From: an uncultured bacterium
Lineage (GTDB): Bacteria > Cyanobacteriota > Vampirovibrionia > Gastranaerophilales > Gastranaerophilaceae
NCBI GenBank assembly: GCA_949300515.1
Contig: CASGEP010000020.1
Coordinates: forward strand, 1 to 49,622
DNA: 49,622 bases
Direction: 5' to 3'
Positions 41,194-48,779 of the stretch are shown piece by piece. The position numbers and the translations under genes were made by a program. Position 1 is the first letter of the stretch. Each line of letters opens with the position of its first letter. The notes under the pieces were generated by a model. It was not told the DNA's origin, ran no database searches, and was given only the letters and a program-made list of their open reading frames with translations.

Positions 41194-41372
41194 AGAGTGA
41201 CGACGACTTGTTTTTGATACACTACTGGCTTAAAACAAAGTCTTTTGACGAAATTTTAAGTTGGAGCCATTTTGAAAAACAATTCGCGTTCGCTTCAATG
41301 CTTTTAAACCTTGAAAAAGAAAATTACTACGTTAAAAACCTTGTAACACTTCTCGGGGGAAAATATGAGTAA
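41187..41372 (+). CDS. -1 frame extension of the tail chaperone (T-type domain)
   Basis: From GCA 41187 the -1 frame reads 61 residues to TAA 41370-41372: ESDDDLFLIHYWLKTKSFDEIL, then SHFEKQFAFASMLLNLEKEN and LVTLLGGKYE. It has no start codon or ribosome-binding site at its beginning, fills an otherwise empty 170 bases, and overlaps the tape measure start by eight bases. The W-LKTKSFDEIL-W-F-ASM pattern is what follows XkdN-like chaperones in other contractile tails. Expected fusion: 186 residues, the counterpart of lambda gpGT. Confidence 0.75.
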   Translation, partial: AIESDDDLFLIHYWLKTKSFDEILSWSHFEKQFAFASMLLNLEKENYYVKNLVTLLGGKYE

Positions 41373-42888
41373 AACAATCGGCGTTGTTATGTCGCTTACT
41401 GACAGGGTAAGCCCGCAGGTTAAAAAAATAGCCAAAGAGTTCAAACTTGAAGAGCAGGAAGCAAAGAGGTTAAACACTGCGGTTAAAAAACTCAGCAGAG
41501 GACTGGCAGCGGATTTTAAAAAAGCTTGTCAGGCGGGAACCGTGGCGCTTGCCGCCGTGTCGGGCGGCACCGTCGCGCTTATCAAAAGAGCGCAGGACGT
41601 TGCGGACAGAATTGACGATATGTCAAATAAAATCGGCATATCGCGAAAAGGCTTTCAGGAGTGGGACTACCTTTTAGGGCAAAACGGCGCAAAAATAGAA
41701 TCACTGCAAATGGGATTTAAAACGCTTTCGAAACAAATTGTAAGTGCATCAACGGGCGTAAAAACATCGGCTAAAATATTCGATACGCTCGGGATAAGCG
41801 TTTACGACACAAACGGAAAGTTAAAAAATCAGGAGCAGGTATTTAACGAAGTTGTCACAGCCCTTCAAAAAATGCCCGAAGGCGCACAAAAGGCAAAAAT
41901 TGCAAATGACTTGCTCGGGCGCTCAGGTTCCGAGCTTATGCCGCTTTTTAACGCGACAAGCGAACAGCTTGCACGTCAGAGGGCAGAATATAAAAAACTC
42001 GGTATTGAAATAAGCGACGAAGCAATAAATGCGGGTAACAAATTCGGCGATTCGATGGAAAAAATAAACTCGGCTGCAGCTTCTGCCGCTGCCATGCTCG
42101 GCGCCGACCTGCTGCCCGTTGCAACTGAGATTGTTAATTATCTTGTTGCAAATATGCCGCAGATAAGAGAAACTATAACACCAATATTAAAAGGAGTCGG
42201 CGGAATTGTAAAATTTTGCGTTGACCATATAAAAGGGCTTACTATTGCGGCGGGTGCCGCAGTGGGCGCTCTGGCTGCTTTTAAAACTATCGGTTTTGCA
42301 ATAGCTCTGTTTAAAGGGCTGACATACGCCGTAAAAGGTGTCACGGTCGCGCAAGTTTTGTGGAATAAGGCAATAAAAGCAAACCCTTTGGGTGTTGCAA
42401 TAACACTTGTAGGCGCTTTAATAACGGGCGTTGTATTGCTCGCTAAAAATTGGGATGCTGTAACGGGCGCAGTTAAAAAAGCAGCACAGGCTCTAAAGGA
42501 TTTTTTCAAATTAGATAAAAATACAAACAAAAACAATCATCCTAAAACCAATACCCCCGGAAGCAACAACGATGTACCCGCAGGCGGCGTTGTTTCATCC
42601 GCGGCGGGTGCCGCTATAAAACCCGCGGTAATTAAAAAAGCTGCGACAGGTACGCAATTTTCAAGCGGAGGTCCGACCCTTGTCGGAGAATTCGGGCCCG
42701 AAATAAGAAACCTGAAAAAAGGTGACAGCATTACCCCCGCGCGCGAGAGTGCGCGCATATTGAGCGGCAATCAAAATATAACCGTAATTCTTAATATCGC
42801 AGGCAATTTAATAGGTAACAGCGAATTTATAAATCAATTAAAGCACGTTTTAGCGCTCGAGCTTAAAACGGCAATGGCAATAAGATAA
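41365..42888 (+). CDS. Tail tape measure protein
   Basis: 507 residues, short for the family. The N-terminal coiled coil (SPQVKKIAKEFKLEEQEAKRLNTAVKKL), a core with DVADRIDDMSNKIGISRKGFQEWDYLLGQNGA...LPVATEIVNYL, and hydrophobic segments near 295-355 (LTIAAGAAVGALAAFKTIGFAIALF, GVAITLVGALITGVVLLAKNW) are typical. The ending ATGTQFSSGGPTLVGEFGPEI, a G-P-x-L-V-G-E-x-G-P-E motif, is common at tape measure C-termini. At about 1.5 angstrom per residue it implies a tail of roughly 70-75 nm (inference). Confidence 0.92.
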   Translation: MSKTIGVVMSLTDRVSPQVKKIAKEFKLEEQEAKRLNTAVKKLSRGLAADFKKACQAGTVALAAVSGGTVALIKRAQDVADRIDDMSNKIGISRKGFQEWDYLLGQNGAKIESLQMGFKTLSKQIVSASTGVKTSAKIFDTLGISVYDTNGKLKNQEQVFNEVVTALQKMPEGAQKAKIANDLLGRSGSELMPLFNATSEQLARQRAEYKKLGIEISDEAINAGNKFGDSMEKINSAAASAAAMLGADLLPVATEIVNYLVANMPQIRETITPILKGVGGIVKFCVDHIKGLTIAAGAAVGALAAFKTIGFAIALFKGLTYAVKGVTVAQVLWNKAIKANPLGVAITLVGALITGVVLLAKNWDAVTGAVKKAAQALKDFFKLDKNTNKNNHPKTNTPGSNNDVPAGGVVSSAAGAAIKPAVIKKAATGTQFSSGGPTLVGEFGPEIRNLKKGDSITPARESARILSGNQNITVILNIAGNLIGNSEFINQLKHVLALELKTAMAIR

Positions 42889-43397
42889 TGAATATAACTT
42901 TTGCAAATATTACGGGCACGCAGACTCTTGTTGTGCCATACGTTCCGCCCGACGGGGTCAAAATTTCACACGGCGCAAAAAATGAAACTCAGGAAACCGT
43001 TAACGGGGATATAAGACTTACAGGTTCCGCAAATCTTACGGGTTTGAGCTGGTCGAGTTTTTTCCCCGTTAACAAACAATACCCTTTTTGTGCCTCAGGT
43101 TACGACACAAACGGCTACAATTACATAGATTTTTTAGACAGCTCAATAATTTATGAAGTACCTATAAGAGTAGTTATTACGAGCATTGACAAGTATTCAA
43201 TAAAAAACGGATTATTTACCATAGACAGTTTTGAATACAGTATCGACAAAGTTGGTGACATAAACTACTCTATCGCCCTTACAGAGTTTAACCGCGACAT
43301 ATGGGAATATTTGAACTCATCCCCCAAAGCTCAAACGTATGCACGTTCAAACGGCATATATTCAAGTTCAAATTTGAGTCAATACGGACTTATATAA
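42888..43397 (+). CDS. Baseplate-proximal protein, XkdP-like without LysM
   Basis: 169 residues. VVPYVPPDGVKISHGAKNETQETVNGDIRLTGSANLTGLSWSSFFPVNKQYPF matches the N-terminal domain of XkdP, including the S-S-F-F-P motif; DINYSIALTEFNRD is the family's second landmark. XkdP normally ends in a LysM peptidoglycan-binding module; here the C-terminus is a short Ser/Tyr/Asn tail instead. It overlaps the tape measure stop by one base. Confidence 0.8.
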   Translation: MNITFANITGTQTLVVPYVPPDGVKISHGAKNETQETVNGDIRLTGSANLTGLSWSSFFPVNKQYPFCASGYDTNGYNYIDFLDSSIIYEVPIRVVITSIDKYSIKNGLFTIDSFEYSIDKVGDINYSIALTEFNRDIWEYLNSSPKAQTYARSNGIYSSSNLSQYGLI

Positions 43398-44339
43398 ATG
43401 TACGAATATTACATAAACAATAAAATCGTAAAAAATATAATCAATCCGTCTTATTCAGATGACCTTGAAACCTATGCAAACGCTTTTTCATTTTCGACTG
43501 ATTTTGAAATTGAGGCGGGTTCAATTTTTGAAATAAGAAGCCCCGAAGAAAACAAAACCGTGTTAAAGGGTGTTATTACGGACTATTCGCAAAACAGACG
43601 AGATATTTTAAGCTACAGCGGATATGATTTTGGATTTTATATCAATCAAAATGAAGTTATAGAGCAGTTTTCAGATATGAAAATATCTGATGCAATAAGC
43701 AAATTATGCCGCAGTTATCAAATCCCCTGCGGCACAATCCCCCAAACCCAAGCCCGTATAAAAGATATTTACAAAGACAGGCGTTTATCCGAAGTTTTTA
43801 GCGAATTAATCGCGCTTGCGCAGAAAAAAGGCGAATACAAAGACGTCTATTTTACATGTTCAAGCGGAAAGTTTGAGATTTTAAGCTATGAGCGAAAGAG
43901 TGATTTAAGTGCAATAATGAGCGAGGCGCTCAAAACAAGCATAGATAATACAATAAACAGCTTAAATATTAAAGTATCCATGAATGAGCTTAAAAATAGT
44001 GTCGTAATCGCCGATAACAAGGAAAATTTATCCAAAAAAGTCACGGTTCGCGATGATGAGAGTATTAAAAAGTACGGATTTTTGCAAACCGTTGAAGTTC
44101 TTGACATGTCAACAACAAACAATATTCAAAAACTCGCTCAGAATATGCTAAAAGACTTAAACAAGCTTATATGTTCAATTGAATTAAGCGTACTTAGCGA
44201 CTACAGACTTCACAAAGGGGTCATCATCCCGATAAATTTGCCCGTTTATAAAATTTCGGGCGACTTTTTAGTTACATCGAGCACACATAACATAACAAAA
44301 ACAAAAGAAAGCGTTACCGTAGCGCTTAAAATGGTGTAA
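43398..44339 (+). CDS. Baseplate hub protein (XkdQ-like)
   Basis: 313 residues. FSFSTDFEIEAGSIFEIRSPEENKTVLKGVITDYSQNRRDILSYSGYDFGFYINQNEVIEQF is the XkdQ/T4 gp27-like hub start, followed by KISDAISKLCRSYQIPCGTIP and the C-terminal LAQNMLKDLNKLICSIELSVLSDYRLHKGVIIPI barrel. It starts directly after the XkdP-like stop. Confidence 0.88.
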   Translation: MYEYYINNKIVKNIINPSYSDDLETYANAFSFSTDFEIEAGSIFEIRSPEENKTVLKGVITDYSQNRRDILSYSGYDFGFYINQNEVIEQFSDMKISDAISKLCRSYQIPCGTIPQTQARIKDIYKDRRLSEVFSELIALAQKKGEYKDVYFTCSSGKFEILSYERKSDLSAIMSEALKTSIDNTINSLNIKVSMNELKNSVVIADNKENLSKKVTVRDDESIKKYGFLQTVEVLDMSTTNNIQKLAQNMLKDLNKLICSIELSVLSDYRLHKGVIIPINLPVYKISGDFLVTSSTHNITKTKESVTVALKMV

Positions 44340-44340
44340 A

Positions 44341-44844
44341 ATGGCGGATATTATTACAGAAATCGCAAAAGGTTTAAAAGAGCGTGACAATCCGAAAGAC
44401 TTAAAAAGTGCAATTATAGCGCAGGTTGTCAAAATTGAACCCAAAATAAGTGTTGCATATTGCGAGAATAAAATAATTTTGAACGAAGACGAGGAGCTTA
44501 TAATTTCCGAGTGGTTCCGCTTTCGCTGCAACATAGATAAAACCGAAGCACTATCACAAAATGTTCCCGATAACCTCAATAATGCGCTGCAAAATGCGCA
44601 AAATGCAAAACTTGTTACGGAAACTCACAGCTACGGCGGTGCACCTTGTCAAATGCCAAACGCAATAAGCCATATATATAACGCGATAAACAATCTTAAA
44701 GGTGCAATAAATTCGATAAACAACGAACTTATAGCACTTAAATGCAATTTGAATATAGGTGATGAGGTTGTTATTGTGAGTCTGGAGGAGAAAAATAAAT
44801 TTGTGCTCATAGATAAAGTTTTAAACATTCAAAACGGAGGTTGA
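44341..44844 (+). CDS. DUF2577 (XkdR-like) baseplate protein
   Basis: 167 residues. The N-terminal helix (MADIITEIAKGLKERDNPKDLKSAIIAQVVKIEPKISV) and the barrel ending LNIGDEVVIVSLEEKNKFVLIDKV are typical of DUF2577 proteins, thought to line or cap the hub. The middle 60 residues are Asn/Ala-rich and longer than in PBSX XkdR, ending in a coiled coil (NAINNLKGAINSINNELIAL). Confidence 0.82.
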   Translation: MADIITEIAKGLKERDNPKDLKSAIIAQVVKIEPKISVAYCENKIILNEDEELIISEWFRFRCNIDKTEALSQNVPDNLNNALQNAQNAKLVTETHSYGGAPCQMPNAISHIYNAINNLKGAINSINNELIALKCNLNIGDEVVIVSLEEKNKFVLIDKVLNIQNGG

Positions 44845-44845
44845 T

Positions 44846-45313
44846 TTGTTTCCTACAGTTTTAGATGATACAATACAGCAGGACAATTCGGAGCAAAAAA
44901 AGCCCATTTCTACATCTGCTCAATTAGCGGATGTATTTTTGTATAACTGGGACAAAAAAGAACATGAATTAGTCGACGGTACCGTTAAAATCATTCATGA
45001 TATCGAAGCGATTAAGCAGTGGATTGTGCTTTTTATAAAAACCCCGAGAGATATGTACAGGATTTACGAGGGCACATATTTCGGTACTTCAATCCGCAAA
45101 CTTTTTGGCAGGAAAAGGTTAAATAACGGCTATGAGGAGTCGCAGGTTGAGCGCGAAATAAAAGAAGGTTTGCCGCTGTGTCCCGCAATAAGACGTGTAA
45201 GCGGGTTTAATATGAAAAAAGAGGGCAAAAATTTACTTGTATATGTTCAGGCGGAACTGTACGACGGCACGTTTGTTGATGTAACGGTTGATGACATTTA
45301 TATAATTTGGTGA
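44846..45313 (+). CDS. DUF2634 (XkdS-like) baseplate wedge protein
   Basis: 155 residues starting with TTG; CGGAGG lies six bases upstream and no ATG exists nearby. KIIHDIEAIKQWIVLFIKTPRDMYRIYEGTYFGTSI...EIKEGLPLCPAIRRVSGFNMKKEGKNLLVYVQAELYDG is the DUF2634/gp25-like wedge family. It joins hub to wedge in contractile tails. Confidence 0.9.
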   Translation: MFPTVLDDTIQQDNSEQKKPISTSAQLADVFLYNWDKKEHELVDGTVKIIHDIEAIKQWIVLFIKTPRDMYRIYEGTYFGTSIRKLFGRKRLNNGYEESQVEREIKEGLPLCPAIRRVSGFNMKKEGKNLLVYVQAELYDGTFVDVTVDDIYIIW

Positions 45314-45317
45314 TTAT

Positions 45318-46601
45318 ATGTTTATAGATATAGAAAAAAACGAGGAACAGATAGCGGCGGACATTTTAGCGCAAGTCCCCGAAACTTACCAAAAAAGCGC
45401 AGGCTTTTTTACATGGGATTATTCGCGCGCAATTTCTTTTGAATTAAAGCGCCTCTGGGATAAACTCGCATACTTGTGCAAACTCGGCGATTTAAACAAT
45501 TACGAGTACGACGATTTAGTAAAATTTGTATATCAAAGGCGCGGTATAGTCGCGACAAAAGAAACTTTTGCCACAGGCTCAATAAAAGTCGCAAACGGCT
45601 CGGGGCTTATAACCGTAAATGACATTTTTGAAACTCAAAGCGGACTGCAATTTGTATCGCTTGAAACAAAAGAAGTAAATACGGGCGATACTTTTATGGC
45701 TCAGTGTTTAACGGCGGGCAGTGCGGGAAATGTACCCGCCGATACGGTTGTAAAAATGCCCTACACTATCCCCGGCATAGTTGAAATTACAAACGAGGCG
45801 CCATTTAGCGGAGGGTACGAAAAAGAAACAAAAGAGCACCTTATACAAAGATATTTGGACGATTTGCAAAAGCCCATCGCTTCGCTTAACATCTATCACT
45901 ATGAAAAATGGGCAAATGAGTGCCCCGGGGTCGGAAGGGCGATTGTAAAACCGACATGGAACGGTAATTTGACCGTAAAAATATTAATCGTAAATGCCGA
46001 ATACGAAGCGGCGGACAATGCTCTTATTAACCTTGTGCAGCGCTACATTGACCCCTTCGGGTATAAAGTTGCCGCAGGTAATGCAACAGGGTATGTGCAA
46101 ACCGCGGGCAGCGCGGGGCAGGCATGCGCAAACGGAGAAATTGTATATACTGATTTCACCCTTGCGACTCAAAAAGCGACCGCAAACGGGTCGGATTACA
46201 TTTATCAGAGTACCACGGCGGAAGGATGGGGCGAAGGCAACGGGCAAGCGCCAATTGGCGCACGCTGCACGGTCGCGAGTATGACAAATAAAAACATATC
46301 CGTAAGTCTTAAAATAAAAATGAAACAGGGCGGGGTATGGGACGACGTCCAAAGTGCCGCAAAAACAGTCTGTGAGGAATATTTCAAAGAAGTAATACAA
46401 ACGCTTTCGAGAAATACAACAAGCTACTTGAGTTATGCAAAAATCAACACTGCCATTATGGGCGTTGATGATATTCTTGACATCAGTGAATTAAAAGTTA
46501 ACGGCGGGGTTAACAACGTCGAGCTTTTAAACACCGCTCAAAGCGTTGAAATTCCGTATTTGAGCAGCTTTGAAGCAATCCGGGACACAAGCGGACAATA
46601 G
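45318..46601 (+). CDS. Baseplate J-like protein (XkdT-like)
   Basis: 427 residues. The family core is clear: ILAQVPETYQKSAGFFTWDYSRAISFELKRLWDKL, LVKFVYQRRGIVATKETFATGSIKV, VPADTVVKMPYTIPGI, APFSGGYEKETKEHLIQRYLDDLQKP and EKWANECPGVGRAIVKPTWNGN. Between YIDPFGY (about 253) and GNGQAPIGARCTV (about 308) lie some 50 Gly/Ala/Thr-rich residues not expected in the family, where the core normally continues almost directly. The C-terminus overlaps the upstream part of the next frame. Confidence 0.9.
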   Translation: MFIDIEKNEEQIAADILAQVPETYQKSAGFFTWDYSRAISFELKRLWDKLAYLCKLGDLNNYEYDDLVKFVYQRRGIVATKETFATGSIKVANGSGLITVNDIFETQSGLQFVSLETKEVNTGDTFMAQCLTAGSAGNVPADTVVKMPYTIPGIVEITNEAPFSGGYEKETKEHLIQRYLDDLQKPIASLNIYHYEKWANECPGVGRAIVKPTWNGNLTVKILIVNAEYEAADNALINLVQRYIDPFGYKVAAGNATGYVQTAGSAGQACANGEIVYTDFTLATQKATANGSDYIYQSTTAEGWGEGNGQAPIGARCTVASMTNKNISVSLKIKMKQGGVWDDVQSAAKTVCEEYFKEVIQTLSRNTTSYLSYAKINTAIMGVDDILDISELKVNGGVNNVELLNTAQSVEIPYLSSFEAIRDTSGQ

Positions 46602-46605
46602 AAAA

Positions 46606-47235
46606 ATGAACTTTTTTCAAAACATAATAAATTATTTAAACGAGGTCTATAAAACAGACAAATATACTGAGGTCCTAAGTGCTGCTATTGCCGCCGTATT
46701 TGAAAATATAGCCGTAATATTTGACAAATTTAAGGCAAATTTCTTTTTTGATACGCTCAACGAGGACGGCGCGAACTGGTGGGAAAACCTTTTAAGCATC
46801 AAGACGGATACTACAAAAAATTTGAGCACACGAGGGGCGCAAATTCAAGCCAGATGGCAGACAAAAAACGAGCGCACAAAACTCGATACGCTGCAAAATA
46901 TTGTTGAACAGTTTTTTCCGCAAAACGGCAAAATTACATTTTCAAATGACAAGTTTTTGCTTAATCTCGGGATCAAAAATTTATCAAATACAACCGCACT
47001 TATTGAAAATCTCGAGGAAGTAAAGCCCGCGCATATTATGCTTGAAGCACAGGCAATTGACGAGAGCACGGCAAATTTGTACACGGGCGCATACTGTGTG
47101 GTTGAACGTGAAATTGAACTTTTGCCCGAAATGGGTATGGAGCTTATCTGGAACGATTTTTATGGCAATCACTCCCAAAGCGTTTGGGCAGATGAGGACA
47201 ATAATACGGATAATGACGGATATTGGAGTTTTTAA
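46606..47235 (+). CDS. DUF2313 (YmfQ/XkdU-like) baseplate protein
   Basis: 209 residues from the ATG at 46606, just after the baseplate J stop; an in-frame TTG at 46570 would overlap that gene and add 12 atypical residues. YKTDKYTEVLSAAIAAVFENIAVIFDKFKANFFFDTLNEDGANWWENLLSI is the DUF2313 hallmark, followed by ARWQTKNERTKLDTLQNIVEQFF and VKPAHIMLEAQAID. It is the last PBSX-like baseplate gene before the fibres. Confidence 0.88.
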   Translation: MNFFQNIINYLNEVYKTDKYTEVLSAAIAAVFENIAVIFDKFKANFFFDTLNEDGANWWENLLSIKTDTTKNLSTRGAQIQARWQTKNERTKLDTLQNIVEQFFPQNGKITFSNDKFLLNLGIKNLSNTTALIENLEEVKPAHIMLEAQAIDESTANLYTGAYCVVEREIELLPEMGMELIWNDFYGNHSQSVWADEDNNTDNDGYWSF

Positions 47236-47238
47236 AAT

Positions 47239-48183
47239 ATGAGTGATGAACAAATTTACGTACCGCAGCTCACGCAATACGGTATTAATTTAATTGAAGA
47301 GCATTCGCTTGCGGGCAATACGCCTTTTATAACCGACGGGTGGTATATCGCGCTCGGCACGGGCGAGCTTGTGCCCGATTTAAACACGGCAGCGCTTGTT
47401 AATCAAGTCTTTGACAAAAATTCGCCCGGATATATGGCAATAACTTTCGGCCATGAAGAAGGTCGCGGAAGGTTTGCGCAGCTTGAAATTCCAACGAGCT
47501 TAACAGGCATGGTAATAAGCGAGCTTGGATTATTTGATGAAAACAACAAGCTTGTAATTTGTCAAAAAACGCACATTGATTTACTTTTAACGCAATCAAC
47601 GGGCATAATAAATAAAATCAAAGTTAAATTGTATTTGCACGCAATTCCCGCTCAAATAGGTTTTGTAAGCGTTAATACCTCTTTTTCTTATCCCACAAAA
47701 GAAGAAGTTCAAGAGATAATGAGCACGGGTATTTCAGCGCATAACCTTGATACGGATGCGCATACATACCTTGCGCGCCTGAATGGTAACGAAGGACAGA
47801 ATTTTAAAGTTGCGCAGGCGCAAAATAATGACGAAGCCGTTAACCTCGGGCAGCTTAACGGCATTTTAACCGATAAAAAAACCGTTACAAACCTCGGGAA
47901 TGTTTCAGGCTCCGTAACACTTCAATATGACAAGTTATACAAAGCACAGCTTGCGGGCGACACTACAATTGTTTTGGCGGAACCTGAAAACAATAACGAA
48001 TTGTACAATACTTTTTTTAGCTTCACAAACCCTAATGCACAGTACACTTTGACACTTCCGCAAAACGTGCAGTACAACAATGCGATATCCCCGAATTATA
48101 AAGTGACAAATCAGCAAAGAATAATCTTTGAAACAATCGACAGAGGTGAAACTGTGACCGCATATTACGGCAAAAGAGGTTAA
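47239..48183 (+). CDS. Tail fibre/collar protein with DUF3751-like N-terminus
   Basis: 314 residues. The N-terminal 150 residues (YVPQLTQYGINLIEEHSLAGNTPFITDGWYIALGTGE ... SELGLFDENNKLVICQ) match the phage tail-collar/fibre N-terminal domain that plugs into the baseplate. A short SAHNLDTDAHTYLAR motif (collagen-free fibre repeat) and FKVAQAQNNDEAVNLGQL follow, then a beta-rich tip. It sits three bases after the DUF2313 gene. Confidence 0.82.
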   Translation: MSDEQIYVPQLTQYGINLIEEHSLAGNTPFITDGWYIALGTGELVPDLNTAALVNQVFDKNSPGYMAITFGHEEGRGRFAQLEIPTSLTGMVISELGLFDENNKLVICQKTHIDLLLTQSTGIINKIKVKLYLHAIPAQIGFVSVNTSFSYPTKEEVQEIMSTGISAHNLDTDAHTYLARLNGNEGQNFKVAQAQNNDEAVNLGQLNGILTDKKTVTNLGNVSGSVTLQYDKLYKAQLAGDTTIVLAEPENNNELYNTFFSFTNPNAQYTLTLPQNVQYNNAISPNYKVTNQQRIIFETIDRGETVTAYYGKRG

Positions 48184-48185
48184 AA

Positions 48186-48767
48186 ATGCTCAATTATCCT
48201 TTTGAATGTACAAAGTACTCGGGCGCGGTGTTTTCTCATCCCGCTTTTTCCGGTTGGAGTTTTTACGCGGGCGTGCGCTGCAGCGCAAACGCTTCGATAA
48301 TTCAAGCCTCATGCTCATATCCTTACTACGGTTCGCAGGGCGCAGGTGCAAATGCAGCTCTTGCACATTTAAACGAGGGCACGGTAGAGTTTTCAAGCAC
48401 CCTTGCAAGCACATACAACTCTGGCGCTTCCGCCGTTACGGGGTCGCTTTCAATAACAATATGGAATAGGTTAACAATCACAAGCTCAAACGCGCAAATA
48501 TATACAAACGGAGCATGGCAAACGGTTATAAGCGGGCTGAATATTTATTCATCGCTCGGCGCTCCAAAAAGCTTTAGCGTAAAAGCTTCATCAAGCGAGC
48601 TTGTAATAGTTACGGGCGGGGTTGAAAAACGTGCGGTCTATGAACCGCTTGAAGGAATGACAAATAATATAAGTTTTAACGTTATGTGTGACGCCGCATA
48701 CAACGGCGTTCACTATGCGACAAATGCCGCTATTTACGCACCTGGCGAAATAAAAATTACAACATAG
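48186..48767 (+). CDS. Beta-rich tail fibre-associated protein, 193 aa
   Basis: No named family is recognised. The protein is Ser/Thr/Ala/Tyr-rich with repeated strands (SLSITIWNRLTITSSNAQIYTNGAWQTV, SFSVKASSSELVIVTGGVEKRAVY) and no long helix, as in fibre tips or small adhesins. AAGAGGT lies upstream and it starts three bases after the fibre gene. Receptor binding is inferred from position. Confidence 0.6.
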   Translation: MLNYPFECTKYSGAVFSHPAFSGWSFYAGVRCSANASIIQASCSYPYYGSQGAGANAALAHLNEGTVEFSSTLASTYNSGASAVTGSLSITIWNRLTITSSNAQIYTNGAWQTVISGLNIYSSLGAPKSFSVKASSSELVIVTGGVEKRAVYEPLEGMTNNISFNVMCDAAYNGVHYATNAAIYAPGEIKITT

Positions 48768-48779
48768 AGGAATAAAAAC

